Shown here: positions 1-8,760 of the stretch, piece by piece
Numbering within the stretch: the first letter of the stretch is position 1
Layout of the letters: each line of letters opens with the position of its first letter
Made by a program: the position numbers and the translations under genes
DNA from: Fimbriimonadaceae bacterium
Lineage (GTDB): Bacteria > Armatimonadota > Fimbriimonadia > Fimbriimonadales > Fimbriimonadaceae
Assembly (NCBI GenBank): GCA_019694835.1
Contig: JAIBBE010000160.1
Span: forward strand, 59,174-123,173
DNA: 64,000 bases
Direction: 5' to 3'
Notes under the pieces: model-generated
Databases searched by the model: none
What the model was told of the DNA's origin: nothing
The model's input: the letters and a program-made list of their open reading frames with translations, nothing else

Positions 1-5
1 GCGCC

Positions 6-2288
6 GTGCGACTCGGAAAGCGCCTCTCGCGGCGGTTAGTTGCGCTGGGTCGGGCCGATCTTGCAGGCAGAGTTCAACTCAATGTCGGCAACGCCCTGCT
101 CTGGCAGGATCGTTATCGCGAGGCGAGGGTTTGGCTCCGACGCGCAGCCGATGCGCTGGGCGAACACTTTCCCGTTGAGGCGGCGTCGGCCCATTTGGCC
201 CTCTCAACCTCCGAACTCTACGGCGGCTCGGCCCGGGTGGCAGGAGATGTCGCCAGCCAAGCCGAAGTGGCGTTCGCGTCGCTCGACATGCCCGTCTTCG
301 TCGATCTGTGCCGACTCAATGTTGCCCAGTCGCTACTACTCACGGGCCGGGCTGACGAGGCCGTGCCCCTTCTGATCGAGGTAAGGGCGCGGTTTGAAAT
401 GAGCCCTTTCGACCGTGGTCGCGTCGAGGAGTTTCTTGGCGATGCCTTCGCGAACCTCAATCTTTGGAGCGAAGCGAGTGATGCCTACCGGTCCGCGCTA
501 AGGGTCTATCCTCGTTCCGACCAATTCAATCGCGCGAACGCGTACCTCGGACAGGCTGTTGCCCTCGTTGCTGATGGCAAGCCCGAAGAAGCCGCGAAGC
601 TTGCTCGTCGAGCGGTCCTTGCTTATCGGCGACTCGGCAATCACGTTTGGGAGGCGGCTGCTCTCCTGGCACTCGCCGAGGCAAAGGGTCGAGCAAAGTC
701 TCGCCACGCGATAAACCGGGCGCTCGAACTCCTCGGTTCAGCAGGATCACCTTCCTTGCTCGCCCAGGCAAAGCTCGATTGGGTTGAAGCCAACCTAGGT
801 CGACTGCCCGTTCCAACGCTTCTGGCCCTCGTCGACCAGGCGAACAAGCTGATCCGTCAATCCGGAGCCATTGGTCAGGCGTGGCGACCTTACTCCCTCC
901 GAGCCCGGATCGTTTCGGGTCCGGCCCGCATGCGAGCCTACCGCCGCATGTTGGATCTGATTCTCGAGGCAAGACTGCTCCTCCAGTCCACCACTGCTCG
1001 TGCCAGCTTCTTGGGCGACAAATCCGAGGCCATCCGCGCTTACCTCGGCGAGTTGCTCCGACGAGGGGGCACGCAGGAGGTCGAAGAGGCCCTTGAGGTG
1101 ATTCGTCGATGTCGCTCAGGCGCATTGATCGACGAAATCTTGAATGCTCAGGCGGGTCTATCCGACAGCCAACGGCGTGAGCTTGACGAATTGCGGGCCG
1201 AACTCCAGCAGTCGGGCGAATCGCCGGGGGGTGGCGCAAGGCATCGGACCGATCTTTCCCAGAAGCAACTCCACACCCTGCAGCGACGCTGGCGCGAGAC
1301 GAGTTGGGAGCTCCAGCGCATCGCGGAATCACAATCAGTTCCTCGGCAGAGTGGGCAGGAGACGTTGGTGTTCGTGGACACGGACGGCGATTTATATGCC
1401 ATTTGGCGCGGGCGCTCGGTACGCTTGGGGATCAGCCGGGGGCAACTGCGCGAGCGGCTAAAGTGGCTGGAGTTCGACCTTCTCGCCCCAATGGCTGACC
1501 GCAAGGCCAACCTCAGCGACCTGCGGAAGCCATTGCGGGACCTCGCACACCTTCTGCTCGGACCCTTCGACCTTTCGGATTCGACCTCGCTCGCGATCTG
1601 TCCTGATGGGGACCTTTGGCGAGTTCCGTGGCCCGTTCTCGTCCAAGCCGTCGGCTCAAACGCGGAAGTCACCCTCCTCGGCAGCCCCTCGTTCGATGCC
1701 CGTGCGAGCACGCGACAGCTTGCCGAAAACCCCAAAGCGATGCTCTGGTGGGGCGAAGCCGCCGACCTTCCGCACCTTCGCCATGAGGCCGAGTCGTTCT
1801 TAGGTCAGTTCCCCAATGCCCAAGTCTGCCGCACCATGAAGGAAGTCCGCGACTCGTGGGATGTTTCGGTCGATGTCCTCCATGTGGCTTGCCATGCGAA
1901 GTTCGTCCACCGCAGCCCAATGTTCTCGTTCCTCGAGTTTCAGGACGGGCGGATTCACGCGACCGAGATTGCCCGAAGCCCGCTCAAAGTCGGACTGACG
2001 ATGCTCTCGGCCTGCGAGACCGGCGTTCTCTCGACGGCCTTTCGCGATGAGCCGGAGGGGCTTTCACGTGCCTTCTTATCCCGTGGTTCGGGTGCCGTCT
2101 TGGCCAGCGGCTGGCCGTTGGACGACGAAGCGGCCGTCATGACCACGAAGCCGTTCTACGAGCGGCTGCGGCGAGGTGAGTGTATTGGCGACTCGATGGC
2201 GGCGGCTCGTGCCGTCACTCGCGAAGCATCGCCCCATCCGTACTTCTGGGGCGCGTTCGTCCTGTTCGGGGGCTACGTGGCGGCTTAG
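6..2288 (+). CDS. TPR-CHAT domain protein, probably 5'-truncated by the window edge
   Basis: CHAT proteins are caspase-like (clan CD) cysteine peptidases, usually activated through attached TPR repeats. Residues about 10-310 are alpha-helical with TPR-like spacing (GNALLWQDRYREA, LGDAFANLNLWSEASDAYRSAL, GNHVWEAAALLALAEAK). A coiled linker follows, then a C-terminal CHAT domain from about residue 455. The catalytic dyad region is visible: HVACHA at residues 626-631 and LSACETG with Cys670. The C-terminus (SGWPLDDEAA, PYFWGAFVLFGGY) is typical of the family. The frame is open to the left edge and the GTG at 6 has no ribosome binding site in view, so the true start probably lies outside the window. 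The natural target is not predictable from sequence. Confidence 0.88.
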   Translation: MRLGKRLSRRLVALGRADLAGRVQLNVGNALLWQDRYREARVWLRRAADALGEHFPVEAASAHLALSTSELYGGSARVAGDVASQAEVAFASLDMPVFVDLCRLNVAQSLLLTGRADEAVPLLIEVRARFEMSPFDRGRVEEFLGDAFANLNLWSEASDAYRSALRVYPRSDQFNRANAYLGQAVALVADGKPEEAAKLARRAVLAYRRLGNHVWEAAALLALAEAKGRAKSRHAINRALELLGSAGSPSLLAQAKLDWVEANLGRLPVPTLLALVDQANKLIRQSGAIGQAWRPYSLRARIVSGPARMRAYRRMLDLILEARLLLQSTTARASFLGDKSEAIRAYLGELLRRGGTQEVEEALEVIRRCRSGALIDEILNAQAGLSDSQRRELDELRAELQQSGESPGGGARHRTDLSQKQLHTLQRRWRETSWELQRIAESQSVPRQSGQETLVFVDTDGDLYAIWRGRSVRLGISRGQLRERLKWLEFDLLAPMADRKANLSDLRKPLRDLAHLLLGPFDLSDSTSLAICPDGDLWRVPWPVLVQAVGSNAEVTLLGSPSFDARASTRQLAENPKAMLWWGEAADLPHLRHEAESFLGQFPNAQVCRTMKEVRDSWDVSVDVLHVACHAKFVHRSPMFSFLEFQDGRIHATEIARSPLKVGLTMLSACETGVLSTAFRDEPEGLSRAFLSRGSGAVLASGWPLDDEAAVMTTKPFYERLRRGECIGDSMAAARAVTREASPHPYFWGAFVLFGGYVAA

Positions 2289-2306
2289 CCGGGCCATACT
2301 AAATCT

Positions 2307-2519
2307 TTGAACTACCGTGAGTACATTGAGATCCAGCCCGGAAAGCATAGCGGCAAGCCATGCTTCAAGGGCACGAGGATCACCGTTCAGGACGTCTTCG
2401 ATTACTTGGGCGGAGGCATGACACCTGAGGAACTACTTCGGGACTTTCCTGACCTTACGCCGATTCACGTTAAAGCGGCCTTTGCGTGTGCCGCAGATCG
2501 CCCCAACACTACTCGTTAG
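2307..2519 (+). CDS. DUF433 family protein (orphan antitoxin-like)
   Basis: A 70-residue protein with the DUF433 pattern: an N-terminal beta hairpin (IEIQPGKHSGKPCFKGTRI), then a helix-turn-helix-like part (TVQDVFDYLGGGMTPEELLRDFPDLT) and a final AFACAADR helix. DUF433 proteins are DNA-binding antitoxin-like proteins, normally encoded just upstream of a PIN-like DUF5615 toxin. Here no partner follows: the next gene is convergent and overlaps the 3' end by 11 bp. The start is a TTG at 2307, 18 bp after the CHAT gene. It may be a solitary remnant of a toxin-antitoxin pair or have been recruited as a regulator. Confidence 0.75.
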   Translation: MNYREYIEIQPGKHSGKPCFKGTRITVQDVFDYLGGGMTPEELLRDFPDLTPIHVKAAFACAADRPNTTR

Positions 2520-2994
2520 GAAATCCCGGAGCGGTTTTCATCAGGTACGCCTGGCCTTGGTGATAGGCCGAGTGGAAGCCGAGGCGAGCCAACGCACCCT
2601 CGCCGCTGATCATTGGCCCGAGCGCGCTCTTGATCTCCTTCTGGCGAAGTTCTTCGGAAGGAGCCGTGATAACGGGCTCGACCAGCCCGTGGGAGAAATC
2701 GAAGGCCTGCGCAATGGCTACCGGCGTGATCTCGGACTCGGCATACGGGAACGGATTGTCGTTGACGACACCTTCCGTCGCCGCCAGTGCCAGCCGCCTC
2801 CCATGCTCATCGAGGGCGAGACCCTGAAGCTGCGACATGAAGGAGACCTCGACTCCAGCCACGTGCATCGCCATCTCGCCGATGGTCAATGAGCCGGGGT
2901 GCATGCGCCAGTTGAGTTGCGCTTGACTCAGTGGGCTGACTTCATCGAGCAGACGCTTTCGACTCAGGGACCAGGACGCGGCGAAATCACTCAT
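2509..2994 (-). CDS. DinB-family four-helix protein
   Basis: A 161-residue DinB/YfiT-type protein. It shows the usual layout: an N-terminal helix (WSLSRKRLLDEV), a first metal-site histidine in EMAMHVAGVE near residue 45, and a C-terminal histidine pair in GFHSAYHQGQ near residue 142-146. DinB proteins bind a divalent metal through three histidines and act in thiol-dependent transferase or detoxification reactions; the substrate cannot be predicted. Two further DinB-like genes occur at 41.3 and 43.3 kb. It is convergent with and overlaps the DUF433 gene by 11 bp. Confidence 0.8.
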   Translation of the reverse strand: MSDFAASWSLSRKRLLDEVSPLSQAQLNWRMHPGSLTIGEMAMHVAGVEVSFMSQLQGLALDEHGRRLALAATEGVVNDNPFPYAESEITPVAIAQAFDFSHGLVEPVITAPSEELRQKEIKSALGPMISGEGALARLGFHSAYHQGQAYLMKTAPGFPNE

Positions 2995-3011
2995 GCCACG
3001 AACATACCCTG

Positions 3012-3995
3012 TCAGTTTCCGGCGGGAGGCGGGACATCGGTCGGTGCCGTTTCGACCGGGGCGGCCTCGATCACGACCTTGATCTTCACTGACTCGGCCG
3101 CCAAGGTCCCGATTCGGGTTCCAAAACGCTTCAGTTTGACCGTCAGGACGGTCGTCGCCTTCAATCCGGTAAGGTCGACGGGTTCCGTTTCGACCGTACT
3201 GTACCGGCTCACGATATCCGGCGAGCCCTGCAACTGTACTTGTTTGGGGACGACCTCGTAGTCCTTGACTCGGTACCCGAACGCGGGTTGCCCCTTCCAG
3301 TTCGGAACGACCAAGAGACCCCGATCGGCCGGCGCGGGCGCGGTTACGGGACGGATGGTCACCGTTTCCGGGCTGACTTCGAGCCCGGAAATGGCCTTGC
3401 CATCCTCATCGAGCACTTGGACTTTGACCGCGTAGGCGCCATTGATTCGTACCCGGGTGAGATCGAGGCTCGCGGCGACGTCTTTCACCCTCGCAACGTC
3501 CTGCTCGGAGCCTGCGATATTGACCATCCGAGGTTCGACCTGATCGTCGCCGCCATCCGAAAGGAGGTCGCGGGGCAGGCTCCCGAAGCGAACGACTTTG
3601 ACCGCTCGCTGGATGGTCTTCTTGCGTGCAAGGGCAATGCTGACCTGCGACTGATTGAGGGTGAGGTAAGGCATGTAGCGGTTCGGGGCGCTCCATTGCA
3701 CGCGCCACGTCCGGCGGCCATCGGTCGCATCGGCGAGGTCGACGAAAGCCGAAAGCTCCTTGGTCTGAATGGCATCGAGGAGGTCCGGTCCACCCTCGCC
3801 GACCATACGTACGCTTGTCGTCTTGGGCGGGATGATGACCAGATGATCCGGCAAGTTGCGAACCTCGAGCGGCACTTCGAATTCGCGCTGTTTGCTCGGC
3901 TGGTTCTGGAGGGAAACTTGAAGCCAGAGCAGCATGGCCACGGCGAGCGAAGCCACCCCCAACAGCACTCCATCGCGCGTAAATCCTTGGTTCAT
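3012..3995 (-). CDS. cdaR: YbbR-domain protein, regulator of diadenylate cyclase (CdaR)
   Basis: A 327-residue membrane-anchored extracytoplasmic protein. One transmembrane helix (GVLLGVASLAVAMLLWLQV, residues about 9-28) is followed by beta-rich YbbR repeats (FEVPLEVRNLPDHLVI, then two or three further repeats such as VDLTGLKATTVLTVKL). The C-terminus is a Pro/Ala tail (ETAPTDVPPPAGN). CdaR modulates CdaA activity in other bacteria. The start codon overlaps the cdaA stop by 4 nt (ATGA), so the two are translationally coupled, as in most genomes with this pair. Confidence 0.9.
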   Translation of the reverse strand: MNQGFTRDGVLLGVASLAVAMLLWLQVSLQNQPSKQREFEVPLEVRNLPDHLVIIPPKTTSVRMVGEGGPDLLDAIQTKELSAFVDLADATDGRRTWRVQWSAPNRYMPYLTLNQSQVSIALARKKTIQRAVKVVRFGSLPRDLLSDGGDDQVEPRMVNIAGSEQDVARVKDVAASLDLTRVRINGAYAVKVQVLDEDGKAISGLEVSPETVTIRPVTAPAPADRGLLVVPNWKGQPAFGYRVKDYEVVPKQVQLQGSPDIVSRYSTVETEPVDLTGLKATTVLTVKLKRFGTRIGTLAAESVKIKVVIEAAPVETAPTDVPPPAGN

Positions 3996-4840
3996 GCGCC
4001 GACCTTTTCCTTCTCCTTTCGACGCCGCCCGAGCTTGGGCCGATCCTCATGGACACCACGGATTTCGGTATTGAGAAGGTCTCGAAGCTCGCCATGACCA
4101 GGAAGTTTGGTGAGGATGCCGTCAATGGCGACGCTGATCGTGCCGCGCTCCTCGCTGACGATGACGACAACCGCATCGGACTGCTCGCTGATGCCCAATC
4201 CGGCACGATGGCGCATGTGGAGATGCTGGTCGAGGCGCGTGTTCTCACTCAGAGGCAATCGGCACGCGGCAGCGATAACGCGATCCTCGCGAATGATCGC
4301 GGCACCGTCGTGGAGGGGGTTGCCTTCATAGAAGATGGAACCCAGCAGCGGTGCGCTCACCGTCGCATTGAGCTGTACGCCGTTGAGGCAAATGTCCTCG
4401 AGCTTCGTGCCGCGCTCGATGACGATGATCGCCCCGATGTTGTTGGCCGCGAGTTCGGCGACCGCCGCGACGATCTCTTCGACCGTGTTGGCGCCCGTCC
4501 TCGCTTCAGCTCCAAGGCGTTCCGGCCAAAGTCCCAGCCGGGCAAAGCCCTCGAGGGTCTGGCGGAGTTCGGGGAGCAGCAGAATGACCACGGCGACCGG
4601 GGCCAGGAGCGTCGCCTTATCCAGCAGCCAATGAAGCGTCCGGAGTTGCAGGTAGTCGCTCAGGAAGAGCGCCGCAACGAAGATGACGATGCCGCCCAAG
4701 ATGCGCCAGGCGCGGGTGCTGCGGATCAGCGAAAGCAACTTGTAGACGACATAAGCCACCAGCAGGATGTCGATGAGATTGATCAAGTTCTCAAGCGACA
4801 CCTGCTTCAGTTCTTGCAGGCGGCGGAAGATATCGTTCAA
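3992..4840 (-). CDS. cdaA: Diadenylate cyclase CdaA (c-di-AMP synthase)
   Basis: Condenses two ATP into the second messenger c-di-AMP at the inner membrane. The N-terminus has three transmembrane helices (INLIDILLVAYVVYKLLSLI; ILGGIVIFVAALFLSDYLQL; LLAPVAVVILLLPEL). The DAC (DisA_N) domain follows, with the conserved LHDGAAII motif (Asp178) and the MRHRAGLG motif about 30 residues later. SDAVVVIVSEE and GTISVAIDG are also typical. Length (282 residues) is normal for CdaA. It is the first gene of the cdaA-cdaR unit. c-di-AMP usually controls potassium and osmolyte transport and cell-wall homeostasis; the effectors are not in this window. Confidence 0.95.
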   Translation of the reverse strand: MNDIFRRLQELKQVSLENLINLIDILLVAYVVYKLLSLIRSTRAWRILGGIVIFVAALFLSDYLQLRTLHWLLDKATLLAPVAVVILLLPELRQTLEGFARLGLWPERLGAEARTGANTVEEIVAAVAELAANNIGAIIVIERGTKLEDICLNGVQLNATVSAPLLGSIFYEGNPLHDGAAIIREDRVIAAACRLPLSENTRLDQHLHMRHRAGLGISEQSDAVVVIVSEERGTISVAIDGILTKLPGHGELRDLLNTEIRGVHEDRPKLGRRRKEKEKVGA

Positions 4841-4917
4841 GAGGTGTGTGGTCTTATTTTAGCGAATGATGGCGGCGAACCTGGATGAACTGGGACCGAA
4901 GCCGCATTTCTACGTGC

Positions 4918-6645
4918 TTATTTTGTCAGGCGGTACACGCGGTAGAGGTCTTGCCTGGTCGGTGTCTCAGGGGTTTCCAAGGTCTGACCAGCTTCGGCAA
5001 TGGCCTTCCGGTCTTCGTCCGTGATGCGGTTCCTGCGCGTGATGATCCAGACCGGCTTGGGTGCGTTCAGGAGTTTCTGGAGGTCGTCGGTGTCGAGCAT
5101 GTTCTTGTCGAGATAGAAAAGCAGCGTGGGATGGGCGGTTTCGCGAAGTTTGACTTGACCCGTGCCCAATTCCTTCTCGCGCCGGCTCATCTGATACACC
5201 GCAACATCGCCGCCTTGTGCCTTCACCCATCGCGCGAGGTCGTGGACTTCTTCGTGAAATCCCGGAATCGAGGTTTGGCCGAAGGTCGCGCCGTGATAGT
5301 AGACCCAGAAAGCGGCGTTGGCGAGAATCGCTACGACACCGCATGCGACCGCCGGACCCAAGGGGATGGCCCGTTGGTTGTTTCGACGCGCCAGGAAAGT
5401 CCCCACGATGATCGCCAATGGGGGAAGGGCCGGTGCGATGTAATGGGGGAGTTTCGCGCCGCTGATTGAAAAGAACACGACCACGACCAGCGCCCAGATC
5501 AAACAAAACCGCCTCAGCAGACTCGACGCATCCAAGCCCTCTGCCCGTCGCGGCCAGGCCTTTGGCAGCCAGAAGGACCACGGCGCAAACCCGACCAGCA
5601 GGATGATCACATAGAACAGCCAGTTGGCCGGTCCTCCGATCGAGTGCGCCGCGTCCCCGCCGGTGAACCGTCCGATGTTCTGTTCAATAAGGAACTTTTG
5701 GACGAAAACCTGTCCATTGGCGAGGTAGGCAGGCACATACCAAAGGCTGATTGTCGCGAGGAAGACGAGGGAACCGACAATCCAACCCCGTGGCGCGGCC
5801 GTCCCGCCCGCGCTGCCGCGTCCTTCAGTGGAAGCCGCCGGATCCTCATTTACGGAAGCCCGCGCCCCCCTCTCCTGCGCCCGCTGAACTGGGTCTTCCT
5901 CGGACTCGGTGGCGGAGGAGAGGGGTTGGGGGAGAGGTTTCTCGGGAGACTCTGCAGACGATGCCGAGCCGGATGCCGGCGGGACGCCAGCGGTACTTGG
6001 GGACGCCGGCAGGTTGCCAGCGGTACGGAAGAAACTGGACCGCAAACTCGGCTCCAACCAGTAGGTCATCCCCAGAATCAGGACAAACAGCAAAGCACCG
6101 ACTGGCCCTTTCGCAAGCACTGCGAAGCCAAGCGCGCACCCGGACCATGCGCGAAGACCGACCACCTTCCGAAGATCACCATCACTTAGCGAATCGAAGA
6201 ACAGCGTGAAACAGAGGGTCAAGCTGAGGATCAGCGGCGGATCGGCAAGCATCATCCGCCCAATCCCAACCATCAAGATCGTCGAACCCAGAACGAGCAG
6301 CGAATACCGAGCCGCAACCACCGATACATGGCGCGCGACGAAGCGAAACGTTACAAATAGGGTCCCAATCGTACACAAAACGGAGGGCAGGCGGGGTCCG
6401 ATCGCTTCGCCGAAAACCTGAACGGAAGGGATCGCCAGCCAATAGAGGAGGATGGGTTTCTCGAACCAGGGCTGGCCGTTGTAGTAGGGGGTGATCCACT
6501 CGCCCCGCCGGATCATTTCCCGGGCAGACGCGGCATAGAATCCCTCGTCGAGATCAAACAGCCCGTAGGTCCAGAAGCCGAGCAAGGGAAGGATGGCGAG
6601 CAGGAAACAGATCGCGGTGATCTCCCGTTCGCGCTTCGCATCCAT
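4918..6645 (-). CDS. ArnT-like membrane glycosyltransferase (GT83/PMT family) with repeat-derived insertion
   Basis: A polytopic membrane protein of 575 residues. The N-terminal periplasmic-loop motif FDLDEGFYAASAREM (about residue 30) has the acidic DE pair typical of undecaprenyl-phosphate-sugar transferases of the ArnT/PMT superfamily. GEWITPYYNGQPWFEKPILLYW is also characteristic. At least ten hydrophobic segments follow. Residues about 205-285 ([18 protein letters not shown]... through GRGSAGGTAAPRG) are low-complexity and hydrophilic. They are encoded by R1 and R2 repeat DNA and interrupt the region between two membrane segments. The acceptor (lipid A, protein or glycolipid) is unknown. 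Divergent from the ThuA gene, with a 37-bp gap. Confidence 0.85.
   Translation of the reverse strand: MDAKREREITAICFLLAILPLLGFWTYGLFDLDEGFYAASAREMIRRGEWITPYYNGQPWFEKPILLYWLAIPSVQVFGEAIGPRLPSVLCTIGTLFVTFRFVARHVSVVAARYSLLVLGSTILMVGIGRMMLADPPLILSLTLCFTLFFDSLSDGDLRKVVGLRAWSGCALGFAVLAKGPVGALLFVLILGMTYWLEPSLRSSFFRTAGNLPASPSTAGVPPASGSASSAESPEKPLPQPLSSATESEEDPVQRAQERGARASVNEDPAASTEGRGSAGGTAAPRGWIVGSLVFLATISLWYVPAYLANGQVFVQKFLIEQNIGRFTGGDAAHSIGGPANWLFYVIILLVGFAPWSFWLPKAWPRRAEGLDASSLLRRFCLIWALVVVVFFSISGAKLPHYIAPALPPLAIIVGTFLARRNNQRAIPLGPAVACGVVAILANAAFWVYYHGATFGQTSIPGFHEEVHDLARWVKAQGGDVAVYQMSRREKELGTGQVKLRETAHPTLLFYLDKNMLDTDDLQKLLNAPKPVWIITRRNRITDEDRKAIAEAGQTLETPETPTRQDLYRVYRLTK
5865..6026. repeat. R2 + two R1 palindromic repeat copies inside the ArnT-like gene
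   Basis: Two R1 half-units (5971-5996 and 6001-6026; core GCCGGCRGGNNGCCAGCGGTAC) lie next to one R2 unit (5865-5938), whose ends CCCCTCTCCTGCGC and GAGGAGAGGGGTTGGG are partly complementary. The same units recur near 15.2-15.5, 21.3, 30.2, 40.6 and 61.7-62.0 kb. They stay in frame with the host gene. Confidence 0.85.
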
Positions 6646-6682
6646 CCTGCGAGTCTACCGGCGGACACAGTATCCTCGGCCC

Positions 6683-7351
6683 ATGGGCAAAAAGGCGCTG
6701 ATCGTTTGGGGTGGTTGGGACGGGCATGAGCCGGACAAGGTGGCCGATCTCTTCGCCGAAATCCTCCATGGCGAGAACTTCGAAGTCGAAGTATCGGACA
6801 CGCTGGACGCTTTCTGCGACGCCGAGAAGGTCGCTGATTTGAATCTGATCGTTCCGGTCGTGACGATGAGCGAAATCCGCAACGACCAGCTCGATCCGAT
6901 CCTCGCGGCTGTCCGTGACCACGGAGTCGGCCTCGCGGGGTGCCATGGAGGTATGTGCGATGCCTTCCGCGCCGCTACCGAATGGCAGTTCATGACCGGT
7001 GGCCAATGGGTCGCCCACCCCGGGAATGACGGAGTCGAGTACAAGGTCGTCATTGACAAGGCTGTACAAAGCCCAATTACAGAAGGTCTTGGCGATTTCA
7101 CGGTCACAAGCGAGCAGTACTACCTCCACACCGATCCGGGCAACCGCGTCCTCGCCTACACCGAGTTTCCTCACCCCCATCACGGTGGGCCACACGACGG
7201 AAACCCGTGCCGGATGCCCCAGGTCTGGACGAAGATGTACGGCAGTGGACGGGTCTTCTACAACGCGCTCGGCCACAACCGAGCGGTCCTCGAAGAAACA
7301 ACCCCGAAAGAACTGATGCGACGAGGTTTCCTGTGGGCGGCGAAAGGGTGA
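6683..7351 (+). CDS. ThuA-like domain protein
   Basis: A 222-residue protein of the ThuA/trehalose-utilisation (glutamine-amidotransferase-like fold) family. It starts MGKKALIVWGGWDGHEP and contains the family landmarks GLAGCHGGMCDAF, GGQWVAHPG, and the terminal GHNRAVLEE...RRGFLWAAKG. The internal ATG at 6683 was chosen because it begins the conserved beta strand; sequence upstream of it would be non-homologous. It is the first gene of a tightly overlapping operon with the next three genes. The biochemical role of stand-alone ThuA proteins is not established; many are linked to sugar metabolism. Confidence 0.85.
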   Translation: MGKKALIVWGGWDGHEPDKVADLFAEILHGENFEVEVSDTLDAFCDAEKVADLNLIVPVVTMSEIRNDQLDPILAAVRDHGVGLAGCHGGMCDAFRAATEWQFMTGGQWVAHPGNDGVEYKVVIDKAVQSPITEGLGDFTVTSEQYYLHTDPGNRVLAYTEFPHPHHGGPHDGNPCRMPQVWTKMYGSGRVFYNALGHNRAVLEETTPKELMRRGFLWAAKG

Positions 7352-7764
7352 ATCTGAACGCCTGGCTGGGTGAGAAGCGGCGGAGGCTGTTCGATGACCT
7401 CCTCAATGGCCTCGAGCCGAGCGAGGGTGAATTCAACTTGGAATCGCTCAAAGAAGGTCGTGCGAAGGGCAAGCCGCAAATGGGCTCGGTTCGCTACGAC
7501 CCCGAGCAAGTCGTCGTCGAATTCATCTATTCGGACTCCACCTCCAGCGCCACGGTTTTCACGGTGACCCTAACTCCACCCGAGCGCATCGTCTTCTTGC
7601 CGGTACCCTCTTGGGTCATCGAGTCGATTTGGCAGGGCGAAATCGCGGGATCGCATCACTTTGAGTCCGACGCCCGACGCCTGCTACAAGAATTCGAAGC
7701 CGATCTCGAACCCGAAGCCAACAAGAAGCTCTTCGGCCCACAGCCCGCCAAACGACGCGAATGA
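7348..7764 (+). CDS. Hypothetical protein (138 aa)
   Basis: Starts with GTG at 7348, overlapping the ThuA stop codon by 4 nt (GTGA), which indicates translational coupling. The product (VNLNAWLGEKRRRLFDDLL at the start) is acidic and mixed alpha/beta, with a central beta-rich section (VVVEFIYSDSTSSATVFTVTL) and a C-terminal helix (ARRLLQEFEADLEPEANKKL). It has no signal peptide or membrane segment. I do not recognise a family. The operon position between ThuA and SprT-like genes gives no firm functional hint. Confidence 0.7.
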   Translation: MNLNAWLGEKRRRLFDDLLNGLEPSEGEFNLESLKEGRAKGKPQMGSVRYDPEQVVVEFIYSDSTSSATVFTVTLTPPERIVFLPVPSWVIESIWQGEIAGSHHFESDARRLLQEFEADLEPEANKKLFGPQPAKRRE

Positions 7765-8303
7765 GATACCTGCCCAACCCACGACTCGCCGAATACGCCG
7801 AGCAGTTGCTCGCAGAGGCGCTGGTGCGACACCCCATCAAGCCGCCGAAGCTTGAATGGCGGGAATACCGGACCACGGCCGGTCGCGCACACTTCGGCCA
7901 CTGGGCGATCACGCTGAGCATGTTCGTCCTTCGCGAGCCCGAGCAGGTTCGCGACACCTTGCTCCACGAGTACGCGCACCTCCTCGCGTTCCACCGACAT
8001 GGCAAGAACGGGCGCGGGCATGGCCCAGCGTGGCAGCAGGCGATGGCCGATCTGGGCCTGCCCCCGGAGGTCAAGCACCGGTACCAGTGCCAGCGTAACC
8101 TGCCTCGCCAGGTCGTCGTCTATCGATGTGCAGCCTGCGGCGTAGCCATCCAGCGCGCACGTCGACTGCCGCGAAAGCGCCGCTACACCCATGCGGGTTG
8201 CGGTGGCGAGATTGTCTTCGTCAGCATCCACTCGGTGACCTACCGCGTCGTCCCGAACGAAACATCGCCCCCTGACGGGCGTCCGAAGGAAGAACAGCCA
8301 TGA
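7761..8303 (+). CDS. SprT-like zinc metalloprotease
   Basis: A 180-residue SprT-family protein. The metalloprotease motif LLHEYAHLLAFH (His69, Glu70, His73) lies in the centre. The C-terminus is a zinc ribbon, with YRCAACG and about 35 residues later HAGCGG. Relatives include bacterial SprT and the eukaryotic DNA-protein-crosslink protease Spartan, but the cellular substrate of the bacterial proteins is not established. The start overlaps the preceding stop by 4 nt (ATGA). The final residues overlap the next gene in the same way. Confidence 0.88.
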   Translation: MRYLPNPRLAEYAEQLLAEALVRHPIKPPKLEWREYRTTAGRAHFGHWAITLSMFVLREPEQVRDTLLHEYAHLLAFHRHGKNGRGHGPAWQQAMADLGLPPEVKHRYQCQRNLPRQVVVYRCAACGVAIQRARRLPRKRRYTHAGCGGEIVFVSIHSVTYRVVPNETSPPDGRPKEEQP

Positions 8304-8749
8304 AATCCCTTGTCTACACCCTCTGCATCGTCGCCGTATCTCTGGCGATCCTCGGCAGCCGCAGCCCCCTGAGCGCGCGGCAAGCCTCCCTCGATGAGCG
8401 TGTGCGCACACTCGAACTCCAAGTGGCCAACCTGAATCAGCGGGTCTCGGTCTTGGAAGGACGCGGCGGCGGCACAGGCGGAGGAAGCTGGAACGATGGC
8501 ATCAAGCGCACCTACACCGGCATCGGCGAGACGTGGACCCTCAAGACGATCACCACGCGCAACAACATCATCACGCTCGCCAATGGTACGCGTTGGGAAG
8601 TGAGCCCGGGAGACACGACGACATTCTCGGCATGGAAGGTCGGGGAGATCATCTTGATCGGCACGAACAACGACAAGCAGTTCCCGTATTCACTCACCAA
8701 CCAGGCCAGGAAGCAACGGGTGACGGCGACTTACGTCGGATCCTACTGA
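8300..8749 (+). CDS. Secreted coiled-coil protein of unknown function
   Basis: A 149-residue protein with an N-terminal signal peptide (MKSLVYTLCIVAVSLAILGS). A heptad-like coiled coil follows (LDERVRTLELQVANLNQRVSVLEG, residues about 31-55), then a Gly-rich linker and a beta-rich C-terminal domain (TWTLKTITTRNNIITLANGTRWEV). This layout suggests a small oligomeric exported protein. It is the last gene of the ThuA operon, starting in an ATGA overlap. No specific family is recognised. Confidence 0.75.
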   Translation: MKSLVYTLCIVAVSLAILGSRSPLSARQASLDERVRTLELQVANLNQRVSVLEGRGGGTGGGSWNDGIKRTYTGIGETWTLKTITTRNNIITLANGTRWEVSPGDTTTFSAWKVGEIILIGTNNDKQFPYSLTNQARKQRVTATYVGSY

Positions 8750-8760
8750 GTCTCGGCCAT

